Of a stretch of 7,322 nucleotides of DNA, positions 1 to 6,012 are shown in pieces. The DNA lies in the NCBI GenBank assembly GCA_025454095.1, contig JALOPC010000067.1, positions 1-7,322 of the forward strand, in the 5' to 3' direction. The translations under genes and the position numbers were made by a program. The DNA is from Syntrophales bacterium (lineage in GTDB: Bacteria; Desulfobacterota; Syntrophia; Syntrophales; UBA2192). A model generated the notes under the pieces. It was not told where the DNA came from and did no database searches. It saw only the letters and a program-made list of their open reading frames with translations. The number at the start of each line of letters is the position of its first letter. Position 1 is the stretch's first letter.

Positions 1-425
1 AATTCCAGAAGGTGTTCTCCTCGGTCCGCGAGGACGGCGCCTACGTCGAGGCCGGCGAGAACGACAACCTCATCGTCCAGAAGCTCGGGGCGAACCCCAG
101 CGCGCTGGGCGTCTTCGGATTCAGCTTCCTCGACCAGAACAACGACAAGATTCAGGGCTCCTATGTGGACGGAAACCCGCCGAGCTTCGAGAACATCGCC
201 AACGGCAAATACCCGCTGTCCCGGCCGCTGTTCTTCTACGTCAAGAAGGCGCACGTGGGGGTGATTCCCGGCATCAAGGAGTATCTGGCCGAATTCACAA
301 GCGAAAAGGCCTGTGGCAAGGACGGCTACCTCAGCGAAAAAGGCCTGATTCCGCTGCCGGACGCCGAGCGCAAGCAGGTGGCCGAGAACGTCAAGGCGTT
401 AAAGACGGTGACCGAGGTGAAGTAG
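1..425 (+). CDS. pstS: Phosphate ABC transporter substrate-binding protein PstS, 3' end only
   Basis: This is the C-terminal part (about 141 residues) of the periplasmic phosphate-binding protein that delivers phosphate to the PstCAB transporter. The frame is already open at base 3, so the true start and the signal peptide lie to the left of the window; the GTG at 12 is an internal valine. Family-typical stretches are visible: EAGENDNLIVQKL, then GALGVFGFSF-like text (here SALGVFGFSFLDQN), then PLSRPLFFYVKKAHVGVIPG, then EFTSEKACGKDGYL and KGLIPLP. These are the conserved C-terminal lobe of the proteobacterial PstS type. The gene ends at TAG 423-425. A perfect hairpin follows within 16 bp, and pstB comes next on the same strand. 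Assignment to PstS is from recognition of the family, not from a search. Confidence 0.93.
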   Translation, partial: FQKVFSSVREDGAYVEAGENDNLIVQKLGANPSALGVFGFSFLDQNNDKIQGSYVDGNPPSFENIANGKYPLSRPLFFYVKKAHVGVIPGIKEYLAEFTSEKACGKDGYLSEKGLIPLPDAERKQVAENVKALKTVTEVK

Positions 426-440
426 TCGTTTTGTTTGCGA

Positions 441-478
441 ATGCGGGCAGGTCGCCGTTAAAATCGGCCTGCCCGCAT
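441..478 (+). other. Intergenic hairpin between pstS and pstB
   Basis: ATGCGGGCAGG at 441-451 is perfectly complementary to CCTGCCCGCAT at 468-478. A T-G wobble (452/467) and two more pairs (453/466, 454/465) extend it to a 14-bp stem with a 10-nt loop. There is no T-tract after the stem, so it does not look like a classical Rho-independent terminator. It could protect the 3' end of the pstS mRNA or partly attenuate transcription into pstB, as hairpins after binding-protein genes do in some other ABC-transporter operons. The structure is seen; the role is inferred. Confidence 0.75.
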
Positions 479-533
479 CCGCGGCCAGGCTTTACTTACC
501 ATTACACTCCTAGTAGCTTCTGGGCGGCGAGAT

Positions 534-1436
534 ATGCTCACACTGACACGCATGGACGGACCGGCTATGGCGGACACGATGGCGGAAATCCATTCAACAG
601 CGAAAGGCGGCGGGGATCCGGGCAGGCCTCGGGTCAGCCGCGAAAAGCGCGAGACGGTCGGCACCATCACGGTCGACAACCCGCGCATGGTCTGCCGCAA
701 CGTCAACGTCTACTACGACGGGGACAAGCAAGCGATCAAGAACGTCTCGGTCGATATCGGCCGCAACGAGGTGCTGGCCATGATCGGGCCGTCGGGCTGC
801 GGCAAATCCACCTTCATCCGCTGTCTCAACCGCATGAACGATACCATCGAAGGCTGCCGGGTGACCGGCGACATCATTTTGGACGGCGTCAACATCCATG
901 ACAAAGGCGTCGATGTCGTGCCCCTGCGCGCGCAGGTCGGCATGGTGTTTCAGAAGCCCAACCCCTTCCCGAAATCGATCTACGATAACATCGCCTACGG
1001 CCCGCGCATCCACGGGTTCTGCCGCAACCGGTCGGAGCTGGACGAGATCGTCGAGACCTCACTCAAGAAGGCCGGCCTATGGGAGGAGGTCAAGGACCGG
1101 ATGGATCAGCCCGGGACCGGGCTGTCCGGCGGCCAGCAGCAGCGGCTTTGCATCGCCCGCACCATTGCGGTGAACCCCGAGGTCATCCTCATGGACGAGC
1201 CCTGCTCGGCCCTGGACCCGATCGCCACCTCGGTCATCGAGGACCTCATTTTCGAGCTGCGCAGCCAATACTCCATCTGCATCGTGACCCACTCCATGCA
1301 GCAGGCCGCCCGGGTTTCCCAGCGCACCGCCTATTTCCACCTAGGCGACCTGATCGAAGTGGGCCCCACCGAACGCATTTTCACCAACCCGCGCCACGAA
1401 CTGACACAGGACTACATCACCGGACGGTTCGGCTGA
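534..1436 (+). CDS. pstB: Phosphate ABC transporter ATP-binding protein PstB
   Basis: This is the cytoplasmic ATPase that powers phosphate uptake through the PstCA permease (EC 7.3.2.1). In the 300-residue reading, all ABC motifs are present: Walker [10 protein letters not shown] at 85-93, Q-loop Q140 in [10 protein letters not shown], signature LSGGQQQR at 197-204, Walker B VILMDEP at 217-223, D-loop SALD at 225-228, and the switch histidine H253. [19 protein letters not shown] and the ending QDYITGRFG are typical of PstB. The first 45 residues are a poorly conserved extension. Start choice is uncertain: ATG 534 has GGGCGG six bases upstream and is used here, but ATGs at 552, 567 (MADTMAEI) and 579 are in frame, and 567 is a good alternative. 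Neither pstC, pstA nor phoU adjoins it, which is unusual. Downstream is a 284-bp non-coding gap. Confidence 0.96.
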   Translation: MLTLTRMDGPAMADTMAEIHSTAKGGGDPGRPRVSREKRETVGTITVDNPRMVCRNVNVYYDGDKQAIKNVSVDIGRNEVLAMIGPSGCGKSTFIRCLNRMNDTIEGCRVTGDIILDGVNIHDKGVDVVPLRAQVGMVFQKPNPFPKSIYDNIAYGPRIHGFCRNRSELDEIVETSLKKAGLWEEVKDRMDQPGTGLSGGQQQRLCIARTIAVNPEVILMDEPCSALDPIATSVIEDLIFELRSQYSICIVTHSMQQAARVSQRTAYFHLGDLIEVGPTERIFTNPRHELTQDYITGRFG

Positions 1437-1506
1437 TTCGAAGAAAACGCCCCATTCGAGTCGCAGCGGCGGTACTGCAAAACGCCAGAATAACGCCGCG
1501 TCCAGG

Positions 1507-1524
1507 AAACGGATCGAAAACGGA
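1507..1524. repeat. 7-bp direct repeat with 4-bp spacer, AAACGGA-TCGA-AAACGGA
   Basis: AAACGGA occurs at 1507-1513 and again at 1518-1524, separated by TCGA. The 7-4-7 layout (11-bp period) is the architecture of operators bound by tandem OmpR/PhoB-type regulators, but the sequence does not match the enterobacterial Pho box repeat CTGTCAT. A second 11-bp-spaced pair, AACGCC at 1481 and 1492, lies just upstream. The repeats are seen; a regulatory role is a hypothesis. Confidence 0.45.
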
Positions 1525-1555
1525 GCTTATTTATAGGGTTAGGTCCGTTGACAAC

Positions 1556-1591
1556 GAGGGCTGCCATAGAAATATGGCGGCTTTCTTCGTT
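1556..1591 (+). terminator. GAAA-tetraloop hairpin with T-rich tail, possible pstB terminator
   Basis: GCTGCCATA (1560-1568) pairs with TATGGCGGC (1573-1581) around a GAAA tetraloop, with one T-G wobble. Pairing extends outward with wobbles to 1556/1585. The tail TTTCTTCGTT (1582-1591) is T-rich but interrupted, and its first bases are also part of the stem. It lies 120 bp after the pstB stop, so it may end the pst transcript. A structured RNA element or a protein-binding dyad would look the same. Confidence 0.45.
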
Positions 1592-1610
1592 AGGATGACC
1601 GAATTGGGCT

Positions 1611-1639
1611 TTGGCAATAGGCAAAAAAAAGTAGAAAAT
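1611..1639 (+). promoter_or_regulatory. Candidate sigma-70-type promoter for the Rossmann-fold gene
   Basis: TTGGCA at 1611-1616 matches five of six bases of the -35 consensus. After a 17-bp spacer comes GAAAAT at 1634-1639, which matches four of six bases of the -10 consensus. The region is AT-rich, sits just after a possible terminator, and is about 80-110 bp upstream of the coding start. This is a match by eye only. Confidence 0.4.
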
Positions 1640-1712
1640 AAGTGTAAAAGGTGTTAAGTTTATTCTGTATTTCTCTTTCAGTCGGATTATGAACGGGACA
1701 TGGTGCACTGAG

Positions 1713-1723
1713 AGAAGGAGGTG
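1713..1723 (+). promoter_or_regulatory. Near-perfect Shine-Dalgarno sequence abutting a GTG
   Basis: AGAAGGAGGTG at 1713-1723 contains the full AAGGAGGTG anti-16S match. The GTG used as the first possible start (1721) lies inside it, which is too close for normal initiation from this site. At the ideal distance there is only GTT (1727) and ATA (1730) in frame. The next in-frame ATG is at 1772. The start of the following gene is therefore unresolved. Confidence 0.6.
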
Positions 1724-2713
1724 GTCGTTATATATCGCAAGAGACTGTCGAGGCAGATCCTGGGGCTTTCCATGGTCATCTTTCGCGGGCCAATGTTGGC
1801 CGTTATGGCGCTGTGCCGAATTTTCAAGTTCAACTGCATTTTTACGGTCTATCCAGGGTCTCGGAAGGATATTGAAGGCTACTTTCCGCCCGGATTCAGA
1901 TGGATCACGCATTTCGTATCGGGCAAGCCTTTCATAGCCGGCGTCATCACCACCGGAAATGGACTCGGGCGAGGGCTCATCCTCGCCGTGCCGAACACGG
2001 TCGACCAGTTCAGGTCCGACAAGAAACTGGTCGGGAATATCATGTCGCGACTCAAGCGCACCAAAAAGATAATCGGTGCCAAGACGATTGCTATCGCAGG
2101 CCAGGGACCGCGGTTCTTCAAGTCCCATTTCCCCTATGAGCAGCCTTTTGTGTACGGGTTGAAAGGCCGGGTATTCTCGGTGGTGGAGACGGTCGAAAGG
2201 GTGGTGGAGAAGCACGGCCAGACTAAAGCCGACGTGACCGTGGCCATACTGGGCGTGGGGGAAATCGGCCAGGCCATCATCGCCAATCTTCAGGAAAAAG
2301 GATTCCGAGCCGCCGGAATCGACCTCAGAGTCGTCGAGGGACGCGCAGAGATCGCTACCCAACAAGGGTTGGAATCTCTCAAGAGCGCCGATCTCATCGT
2401 TGTCCAGACCCCCCGCGGCGACGACGTGGTGCCTTACTACGAGAATCTCAAAAAGACCGCAATCCTGATTGACGACGCCCATCCCCGGATCACGTTCAAG
2501 CCTGGTGAGGTCAAATTCTACAAAGTCGCCGTCGGGCGCAGCGGCGTGGAGTTCAAGCCCCCTCTGCCGGGCTATGAGAAATACTGGATCCCGGGTTGCG
2601 TCCATGAATCCCTGGTAGTTGCGGAATCGGGTAATGCCGACATGTCCCAGGAGGAGTTCCACACGCGATCGAAGGAGCTGGGCTTCTTCGCGCACCTGAT
2701 CGACGACCGCTAA
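1721..2713 (+). CDS. NAD(P)-binding Rossmann-fold protein, acyl-ACP-reductase-like (putative)
   Basis: Up to 330 residues from GTG 1721; an in-frame TGA at 1709 rules out a longer product. Other possible starts are ATA 1730 (8 bases after the Shine-Dalgarno) and ATG 1772. Residues 13-38 are hydrophobic, perhaps membrane-contacting. A dinucleotide-binding fold starts at VAILGVGEIGQAI, with GxGxxG at G178-G183. Asp201 at the end of strand 2 suggests NAD, though this is weak evidence. ADLIVVQTPRGDDVV and the conserved-looking ILIDDAHPR (248-256) follow. From memory, the order of elements resembles cyanobacterial long-chain acyl-ACP reductase: the Rossmann core, then a strand ending in LID, then a cysteine followed by x-x-E. 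Here that is GCVHESLVVAESG with Cys293, against CFAEAMLLEFEG around catalytic Cys294. A reductase acting on a thioester is thus plausible but unproven. The glutamyl-tRNA reductase/shikimate dehydrogenase-type fold is the fallback. It has no operon partner and converges on the minus-strand gene ending at 2775. Confidence 0.85.
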   Translation: MVVIYRKRLSRQILGLSMVIFRGPMLAVMALCRIFKFNCIFTVYPGSRKDIEGYFPPGFRWITHFVSGKPFIAGVITTGNGLGRGLILAVPNTVDQFRSDKKLVGNIMSRLKRTKKIIGAKTIAIAGQGPRFFKSHFPYEQPFVYGLKGRVFSVVETVERVVEKHGQTKADVTVAILGVGEIGQAIIANLQEKGFRAAGIDLRVVEGRAEIATQQGLESLKSADLIVVQTPRGDDVVPYYENLKKTAILIDDAHPRITFKPGEVKFYKVAVGRSGVEFKPPLPGYEKYWIPGCVHESLVVAESGNADMSQEEFHTRSKELGFFAHLIDDR

Positions 2714-2723
2714 GGATAAGTCC

Positions 2724-2757
2724 GGGGTCCAAAAAGCTTTCCCCCCGCCTTGACCCC
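2724..2757. repeat. Inverted repeat in the convergent intergenic gap
   Basis: GGGGTC (2724-2729) and GACCCC (2752-2757) could pair around a 22-nt loop that contains AAAAAGCTTT and a C6 run. The gap lies between two convergent genes (stops at 2713 and 2777), where a shared terminator would be expected. No clean T-tract follows on either strand, so the evidence for a terminator is weak. Confidence 0.3.
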
Positions 2758-2774
2758 CGTCTGCCGTTACTTTT

Positions 2775-3209
2775 CTAAGGAAGCGGATGTGCGTTGCCGT
2801 TGGCAATGCCCAAGCGGTCGATGGTCGTCATGATCTTCAGCCCGTCGAAGTCCACGTAGAATCCGGCGCCGCGTGCAGGGATGCGCATCCTTTCCTCGTC
2901 GCTATCATCGGTTGCCGTAGCGTTGCAGATTCCGACACTCGCAAAGTAGCTCGTCGCGTCATTCCGTTCGGCATGTTGCAGGTTGTGGTGGATCTCCCTA
3001 TCGGTCAGCTTGCCTTTATTAGGGTAGATATCGGTGCGCACGACGACAAAGCACAGCCGCCCTTTTTTTCTGGCGACGATCTGGGGGGTAACGGCAAGCG
3101 ATGGGTTGGATCCGATAATTTCGTACCCGCCTTCCGCCATTGCCTCGCAGACGATCTGAACTCCGAAATCATGAATCTCTTCCCTGGTCATCTGGTCCTT
3201 TTCTTCCAC
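2775..3209 (-). CDS. Uncharacterised small protein, operon partner of the hybrid kinase
   Basis: A 144-residue protein from GTG 3209, chosen because GGGAG (3218-3222) lies 8 bases upstream; ATG 3191 (MTREEIHDFG, with AAGG 5 bases upstream) is the alternative. I do not recognise the family. It is soluble, with no signal peptide or membrane segment. Residues 11-32 look like a helix leading to EGGYEII. The block PQIVARKKGRLCFVVVRTD (42-60) is a beta hairpin that recalls the core of restriction-endonuclease-like folds (the I-D-x-(I/V)-A then F-V-E-V-K pattern), but the catalytic Asp, Glu and Lys positions read Gln/Ile, Val and Arg. If that fold is right, the protein would be catalytically dead. 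Later come SYFASVGICNA and GAGFYVDFDGL. The tail NGNAHPLP is short. It begins 37 bp after the kinase stop on the same strand, so co-transcription is likely. Confidence 0.8.
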   Translation of the reverse strand: MEEKDQMTREEIHDFGVQIVCEAMAEGGYEIIGSNPSLAVTPQIVARKKGRLCFVVVRTDIYPNKGKLTDREIHHNLQHAERNDATSYFASVGICNATATDDSDEERMRIPARGAGFYVDFDGLKIMTTIDRLGIANGNAHPLP

Positions 3210-3246
3210 GAATCGTTCTCCCGCGGTATCGTTGGACTTTCCGAGC

Positions 3247-5997
3247 CTATGCCGCCGTTTCGAGCTCCTTGCGCACGGCAAACGCGATTTTTTCAAGCGT
3301 GTACGGTTTCTTCAGATATTGCCCGGCCCCGAGTTTCTGGGCCTCCTTGACCCGGTCCGTTTCGGCAAACCCGCTAACGATGATCGCCCTTTGTTCCGGG
3401 CGGTGCTCCCTGATTCTCCGGAAGGTTTCCAGGCCGTCGATGCCCGGCTCCATGATCATGTCCAGGATGACGAGATTGACGGGCGTTTTCTTCAAATATT
3501 CAACCGCTTCTTCCCCGCTTCCGAGAGCCTCGGTCGCGTAGCCCAGTTTATTCAGCATGGCCGAGGCCAGTTCGCGCTGCTCCGCCACGTCGTCGACGAT
3601 CGCAATGACCTCTCCCTTGGATTGGAACTGCTCGATGAGGATCTTGCGGTCCTCCTGCTTGACCGCCGCCCGGTTGGCAGGGAAGTAGAGGGTGAAGGCC
3701 GTTCCCCGGCCTTCCACGCTCTCGATGTCGATGTAGCCCTTGTGGTCCTTCACCGTTCCCCACACGACCGCCATGCCGAGCCCCGTCCCGCTGCGCCCCA
3801 TGGTCTTCTTCGTATAGAAGGGTTCGAAAATCTTCTTGATGTCCTTCTGCGGAATCCCGATTCCCGTGTCCCTGACCTTGACGACGATGTACTCGCCCTC
3901 GGAGACCTGGTCATAACCGCGGATGGCTTTGTCGACATACTCGTTCGAGGTCTCGATGCGGATGGTGCCCCCGCAGGGCATGGCCTCGGCGGCATTGGAA
4001 ACCAGATTCATCACGACCTTGGCGAGGTGCACGGATGAGCCTTGGATGGGCAACAGGTCTGCAGCCAGATCGCTATGAATCTGGATTTCGGGATGGAACA
4101 GGTAAAGCTTCTGGAACTCCGGGCTATTCAGGTAGTCCGCCAAGATCCGGTTCAGGCAGACGGGCTCCATGACGGGCACGCCGCGGCGCGCGAGGGTGAG
4201 CAGGTCCTGGACGATGGCGGCGGCCTTTTCCCCGGAGTTCTTGATCGTCAGAATATCTTTTCGGAGAGGGCTTTCTTCCGGAAGTTCCATGAGCAGGAGG
4301 TCGGGATAGCCGACGATACCGCCCAGGATGTTGTTGAGGTCGTGGGCGACGCCGCCGGCCAAGGTCCCGATGGCTTCCATTTTCTCCAGGCGGGCGAGCC
4401 GCTCCTCGAGGGCTTTCTTTTCCAGGTCGCCGCGCTTTTTTTCCGTGATGTCCTGAAGGGTTGCGAGAATGGCCTCCCGGCCGGTGAGGGTGATCCGGCT
4501 CGCGCAGAGTTCGATGTCAATAATGTCCCCGTCCCTGCGGATATCCCGGATCTGGTAGGAACGGTGGTCATGGTGCGGCCACGTCTTGCGGCGCTCGCTG
4601 AGTATGGGGCGATCCTCGGGGTGGATGAATTCCACCACATTTCGCCCCAGGATGCTCCCCTTGTCGCTGTACCCGTGCAGGGCGAGCCAGGCAGGGTTGA
4701 CATCGATCATCCGGCCGTCCCGGGAGACGCTCATCGGCTGCACGGAACCCTCGAAAAGCGTCCGGTATTTCCTTTCCGACTCCATGAGGGCATTTTCGGC
4801 AAGCTTGCGGTCTGTGATATCGCGCAGGATCGTCAAGACCGCTGCCGGGCGCCCGCCGGCGGCCCGCAGGGCCACGCTGGAGACGCAGTGGAAGAAAGCC
4901 TGCTGCCCCTGCCGGGTGGTGAGCGTCGTGTCGCTGCTGTGAATTTCCGCGTCCTGTAGCGTTCGGAGCGCATAGCAGGGATAGGGTTCGCAGGGTCGTT
5001 CCTGGCCGCACAAGGCCTCGTGGCATTTCCTGCCTGCGCAGCCCGCGCCGAAGGCTTCCTTCGCCTTGTCGTTGCACCAGACGATGGTCAAGTCCCGGTC
5101 GATCATGATCATGCTGTCGCCGACCGACCGTAATATGGCATTGAGTTTGCCCTCGCTGGCCCGCAGGGCTTCCTCGGACAGCTTGCGCTCCTCCATCTCG
5201 GCGGCCAGCTGGATGTTCGCCCGGTAGAGCTGCGCCGTGCGCTCTTCCACGCGCTCCTCGAGTTCCTCGCCGGCCTTTTTAAGCTTCTCCTCGGTTTCCT
5301 TCAGGGCGGAAACGGTGCTCTCGAGTTCGGCGTTGACGTTCTCGAGAGTAGCGGTCGCCTTCTCCCGGGTCCTCTCAAAGAAGTAGGCGAAGGCGGTTAT
5401 GACGAGAAAGGAGGGCATGAAGCGCAGCTTGAAGTCCCAGGAGTAGGTCGTGAGAGGGGCCGGGGGATTCTCCCATATGAAGAAAGCGATGGCAGGGCCG
5501 AGAAATACGAGAGTCGCGACGAGGCCGGGCCGGGAGCCGAGGATGAACGAGGCGATCAGGGGATAAGTGAAGCACCAGACGTGAGCTGTATTGTTCACCC
5601 CGCCGGTGAAGAGCAGGTAGTAATATAGCACCCCCACGACGCTGACGGCGCCATAGAATGTGGTCTTGTAGTCATTGGTTCTGCGCAGGTGGATGATTAG
5701 AAACGCCAGGGCGACGCTCGCAGAGTAATCCAATGTGGCGAGCCAGGGGTTTTTCTGAAAGAAGGCGAGCGTTCCCAGCAGGATGAGATTGAGGATTCCG
5801 ATCAGGGCGAAGGCGTTGAATACGATGCTCTTGCTAGCCAGATCACGCCCCTCGTCGCCGCCCATTCCACCGCTGATCAGGTCGAAAGAGATCCCCTTTA
5901 TGCCCTGGACACTCACGGTCATGACATCGTTCCAATCGCGCTGGAATGGAGATGCATTGGATTTCAGAAAATTTTTGCATAATGCAGCAAAGACCAT
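3247..5997 (-). CDS. Membrane-bound PAS-PAS hybrid histidine kinase with C-terminal receiver
   Basis: A 916-residue sensor kinase counted from ATG 5997, chosen because GGAGAAGGA (6004-6012) sits six bases upstream; an upstream TTG (6018) and ATG (6015) have no such site. About six membrane segments lie at residues 58-80, 87-104, 113-131, 140-154, 157-175 and 192-207, with no sizeable periplasmic domain. A charged coiled coil (about 209-280) leads to PAS1 (about 281-395), which holds seven cysteines, and PAS2 (about 408-521). The transmitter has the H-box GGVAHDLNN (His552), N-box NLVSNAAEA (668 is the key Asn), G1 DTGIGI (710-715) and G2 GRSGTGLGM. A receiver (about 797-913) carries the acidic pair Asp802-Asp803, phospho-acceptor Asp846, Ser875 and Lys897, all as required. 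There is no Hpt or output domain, so phosphate must pass to a separate partner. Its ligand is unknown. It heads a probable two-gene operon and lies 160 bp after the phoR stop, with its own promoter. Confidence 0.95.
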   Translation of the reverse strand: MVFAALCKNFLKSNASPFQRDWNDVMTVSVQGIKGISFDLISGGMGGDEGRDLASKSIVFNAFALIGILNLILLGTLAFFQKNPWLATLDYSASVALAFLIIHLRRTNDYKTTFYGAVSVVGVLYYYLLFTGGVNNTAHVWCFTYPLIASFILGSRPGLVATLVFLGPAIAFFIWENPPAPLTTYSWDFKLRFMPSFLVITAFAYFFERTREKATATLENVNAELESTVSALKETEEKLKKAGEELEERVEERTAQLYRANIQLAAEMEERKLSEEALRASEGKLNAILRSVGDSMIMIDRDLTIVWCNDKAKEAFGAGCAGRKCHEALCGQERPCEPYPCYALRTLQDAEIHSSDTTLTTRQGQQAFFHCVSSVALRAAGGRPAAVLTILRDITDRKLAENALMESERKYRTLFEGSVQPMSVSRDGRMIDVNPAWLALHGYSDKGSILGRNVVEFIHPEDRPILSERRKTWPHHDHRSYQIRDIRRDGDIIDIELCASRITLTGREAILATLQDITEKKRGDLEKKALEERLARLEKMEAIGTLAGGVAHDLNNILGGIVGYPDLLLMELPEESPLRKDILTIKNSGEKAAAIVQDLLTLARRGVPVMEPVCLNRILADYLNSPEFQKLYLFHPEIQIHSDLAADLLPIQGSSVHLAKVVMNLVSNAAEAMPCGGTIRIETSNEYVDKAIRGYDQVSEGEYIVVKVRDTGIGIPQKDIKKIFEPFYTKKTMGRSGTGLGMAVVWGTVKDHKGYIDIESVEGRGTAFTLYFPANRAAVKQEDRKILIEQFQSKGEVIAIVDDVAEQRELASAMLNKLGYATEALGSGEEAVEYLKKTPVNLVILDMIMEPGIDGLETFRRIREHRPEQRAIIVSGFAETDRVKEAQKLGAGQYLKKPYTLEKIAFAVRKELETAA

Positions 5998-6003
5998 GCC
6001 ATA

Positions 6004-6012
6004 TCCTTCTCC
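6004..6012 (-). promoter_or_regulatory. Ribosome binding site deciding the kinase start
   Basis: On the minus strand this reads GGAGAAGGA, followed by six bases and ATG 5997. It is the only strong Shine-Dalgarno sequence near the candidate starts and favours ATG 5997 over the TTG at 6018, the ATG at 6015, and later in-frame ATGs at about 5922 and 5865. Confidence 0.7.

Larger units (their letters stand above)
1437..1720. other. Non-coding gap between pstB and the Rossmann-fold gene
   Basis: I see no convincing gene in this 284-bp stretch. The left part (1446-1556) carries six copies of AACG, two pairs of them exactly 11 bp apart. An inverted repeat, AACGGA (1519-1524) with TCCGTT (1544-1549), overlaps it. 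A GAAA-loop hairpin follows at 1556-1585. The right part, from about 1617 to 1680, is strongly AT-rich with an A8 run at 1623-1630, and holds a candidate promoter. It ends in a near-perfect Shine-Dalgarno sequence. The usual next gene of a pst operon, phoU, is absent. Confidence 0.8.

Noticed and set aside
492..505. Three TTAC repeats and a TACACT upstream of pstB as an operator or promoter
   Set aside because: The spacings (4, then 6 bases) are irregular, and there is no -35-like hexamer at the right distance. Too short to support a claim.
431..901. Plus-strand frame of 156 codons overlapping pstB
   Set aside because: It is an out-of-frame reading of the pstB 5' half; the composition is Arg/His/Gly-rich and it lacks any motif or ribosome site.
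1548..1576. TTGACA at 1548-1553 as a -35 element
   Set aside because: The hexamer is perfect, but spacers of 16-18 bp give AAATAT, AATATG or ATATGG, each a poor -10 match, and the region overlaps the hairpin stem. A weak promoter remains possible.
1561..1578. CTGCCAT at 1561-1567 as a Pho box half-site
   Set aside because: It is one base from the CTGTCAT repeat, but the second repeat at the required 11-bp distance reads ATATGGC, which does not match. The segment is better explained by the hairpin.
1412..2806. Long minus-strand open frame of 464 codons opposite the Rossmann-fold gene
   Set aside because: It spans the whole opposite gene and two intergenic regions, has no recognisable motif, and overlaps the start of the small minus-strand gene. 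The plus-strand frame has a clear Rossmann motif and a ribosome site. It is an antisense shadow.
3232..4959. Two long plus-strand open frames (268 and 305 codons) opposite the hybrid kinase
   Set aside because: They mirror the receiver, ATPase, HisKA and PAS regions of an unmistakable kinase, are rich in Asp, Arg, Gly and His as expected for reverse-strand reading of GC-rich codons, and have no motifs.
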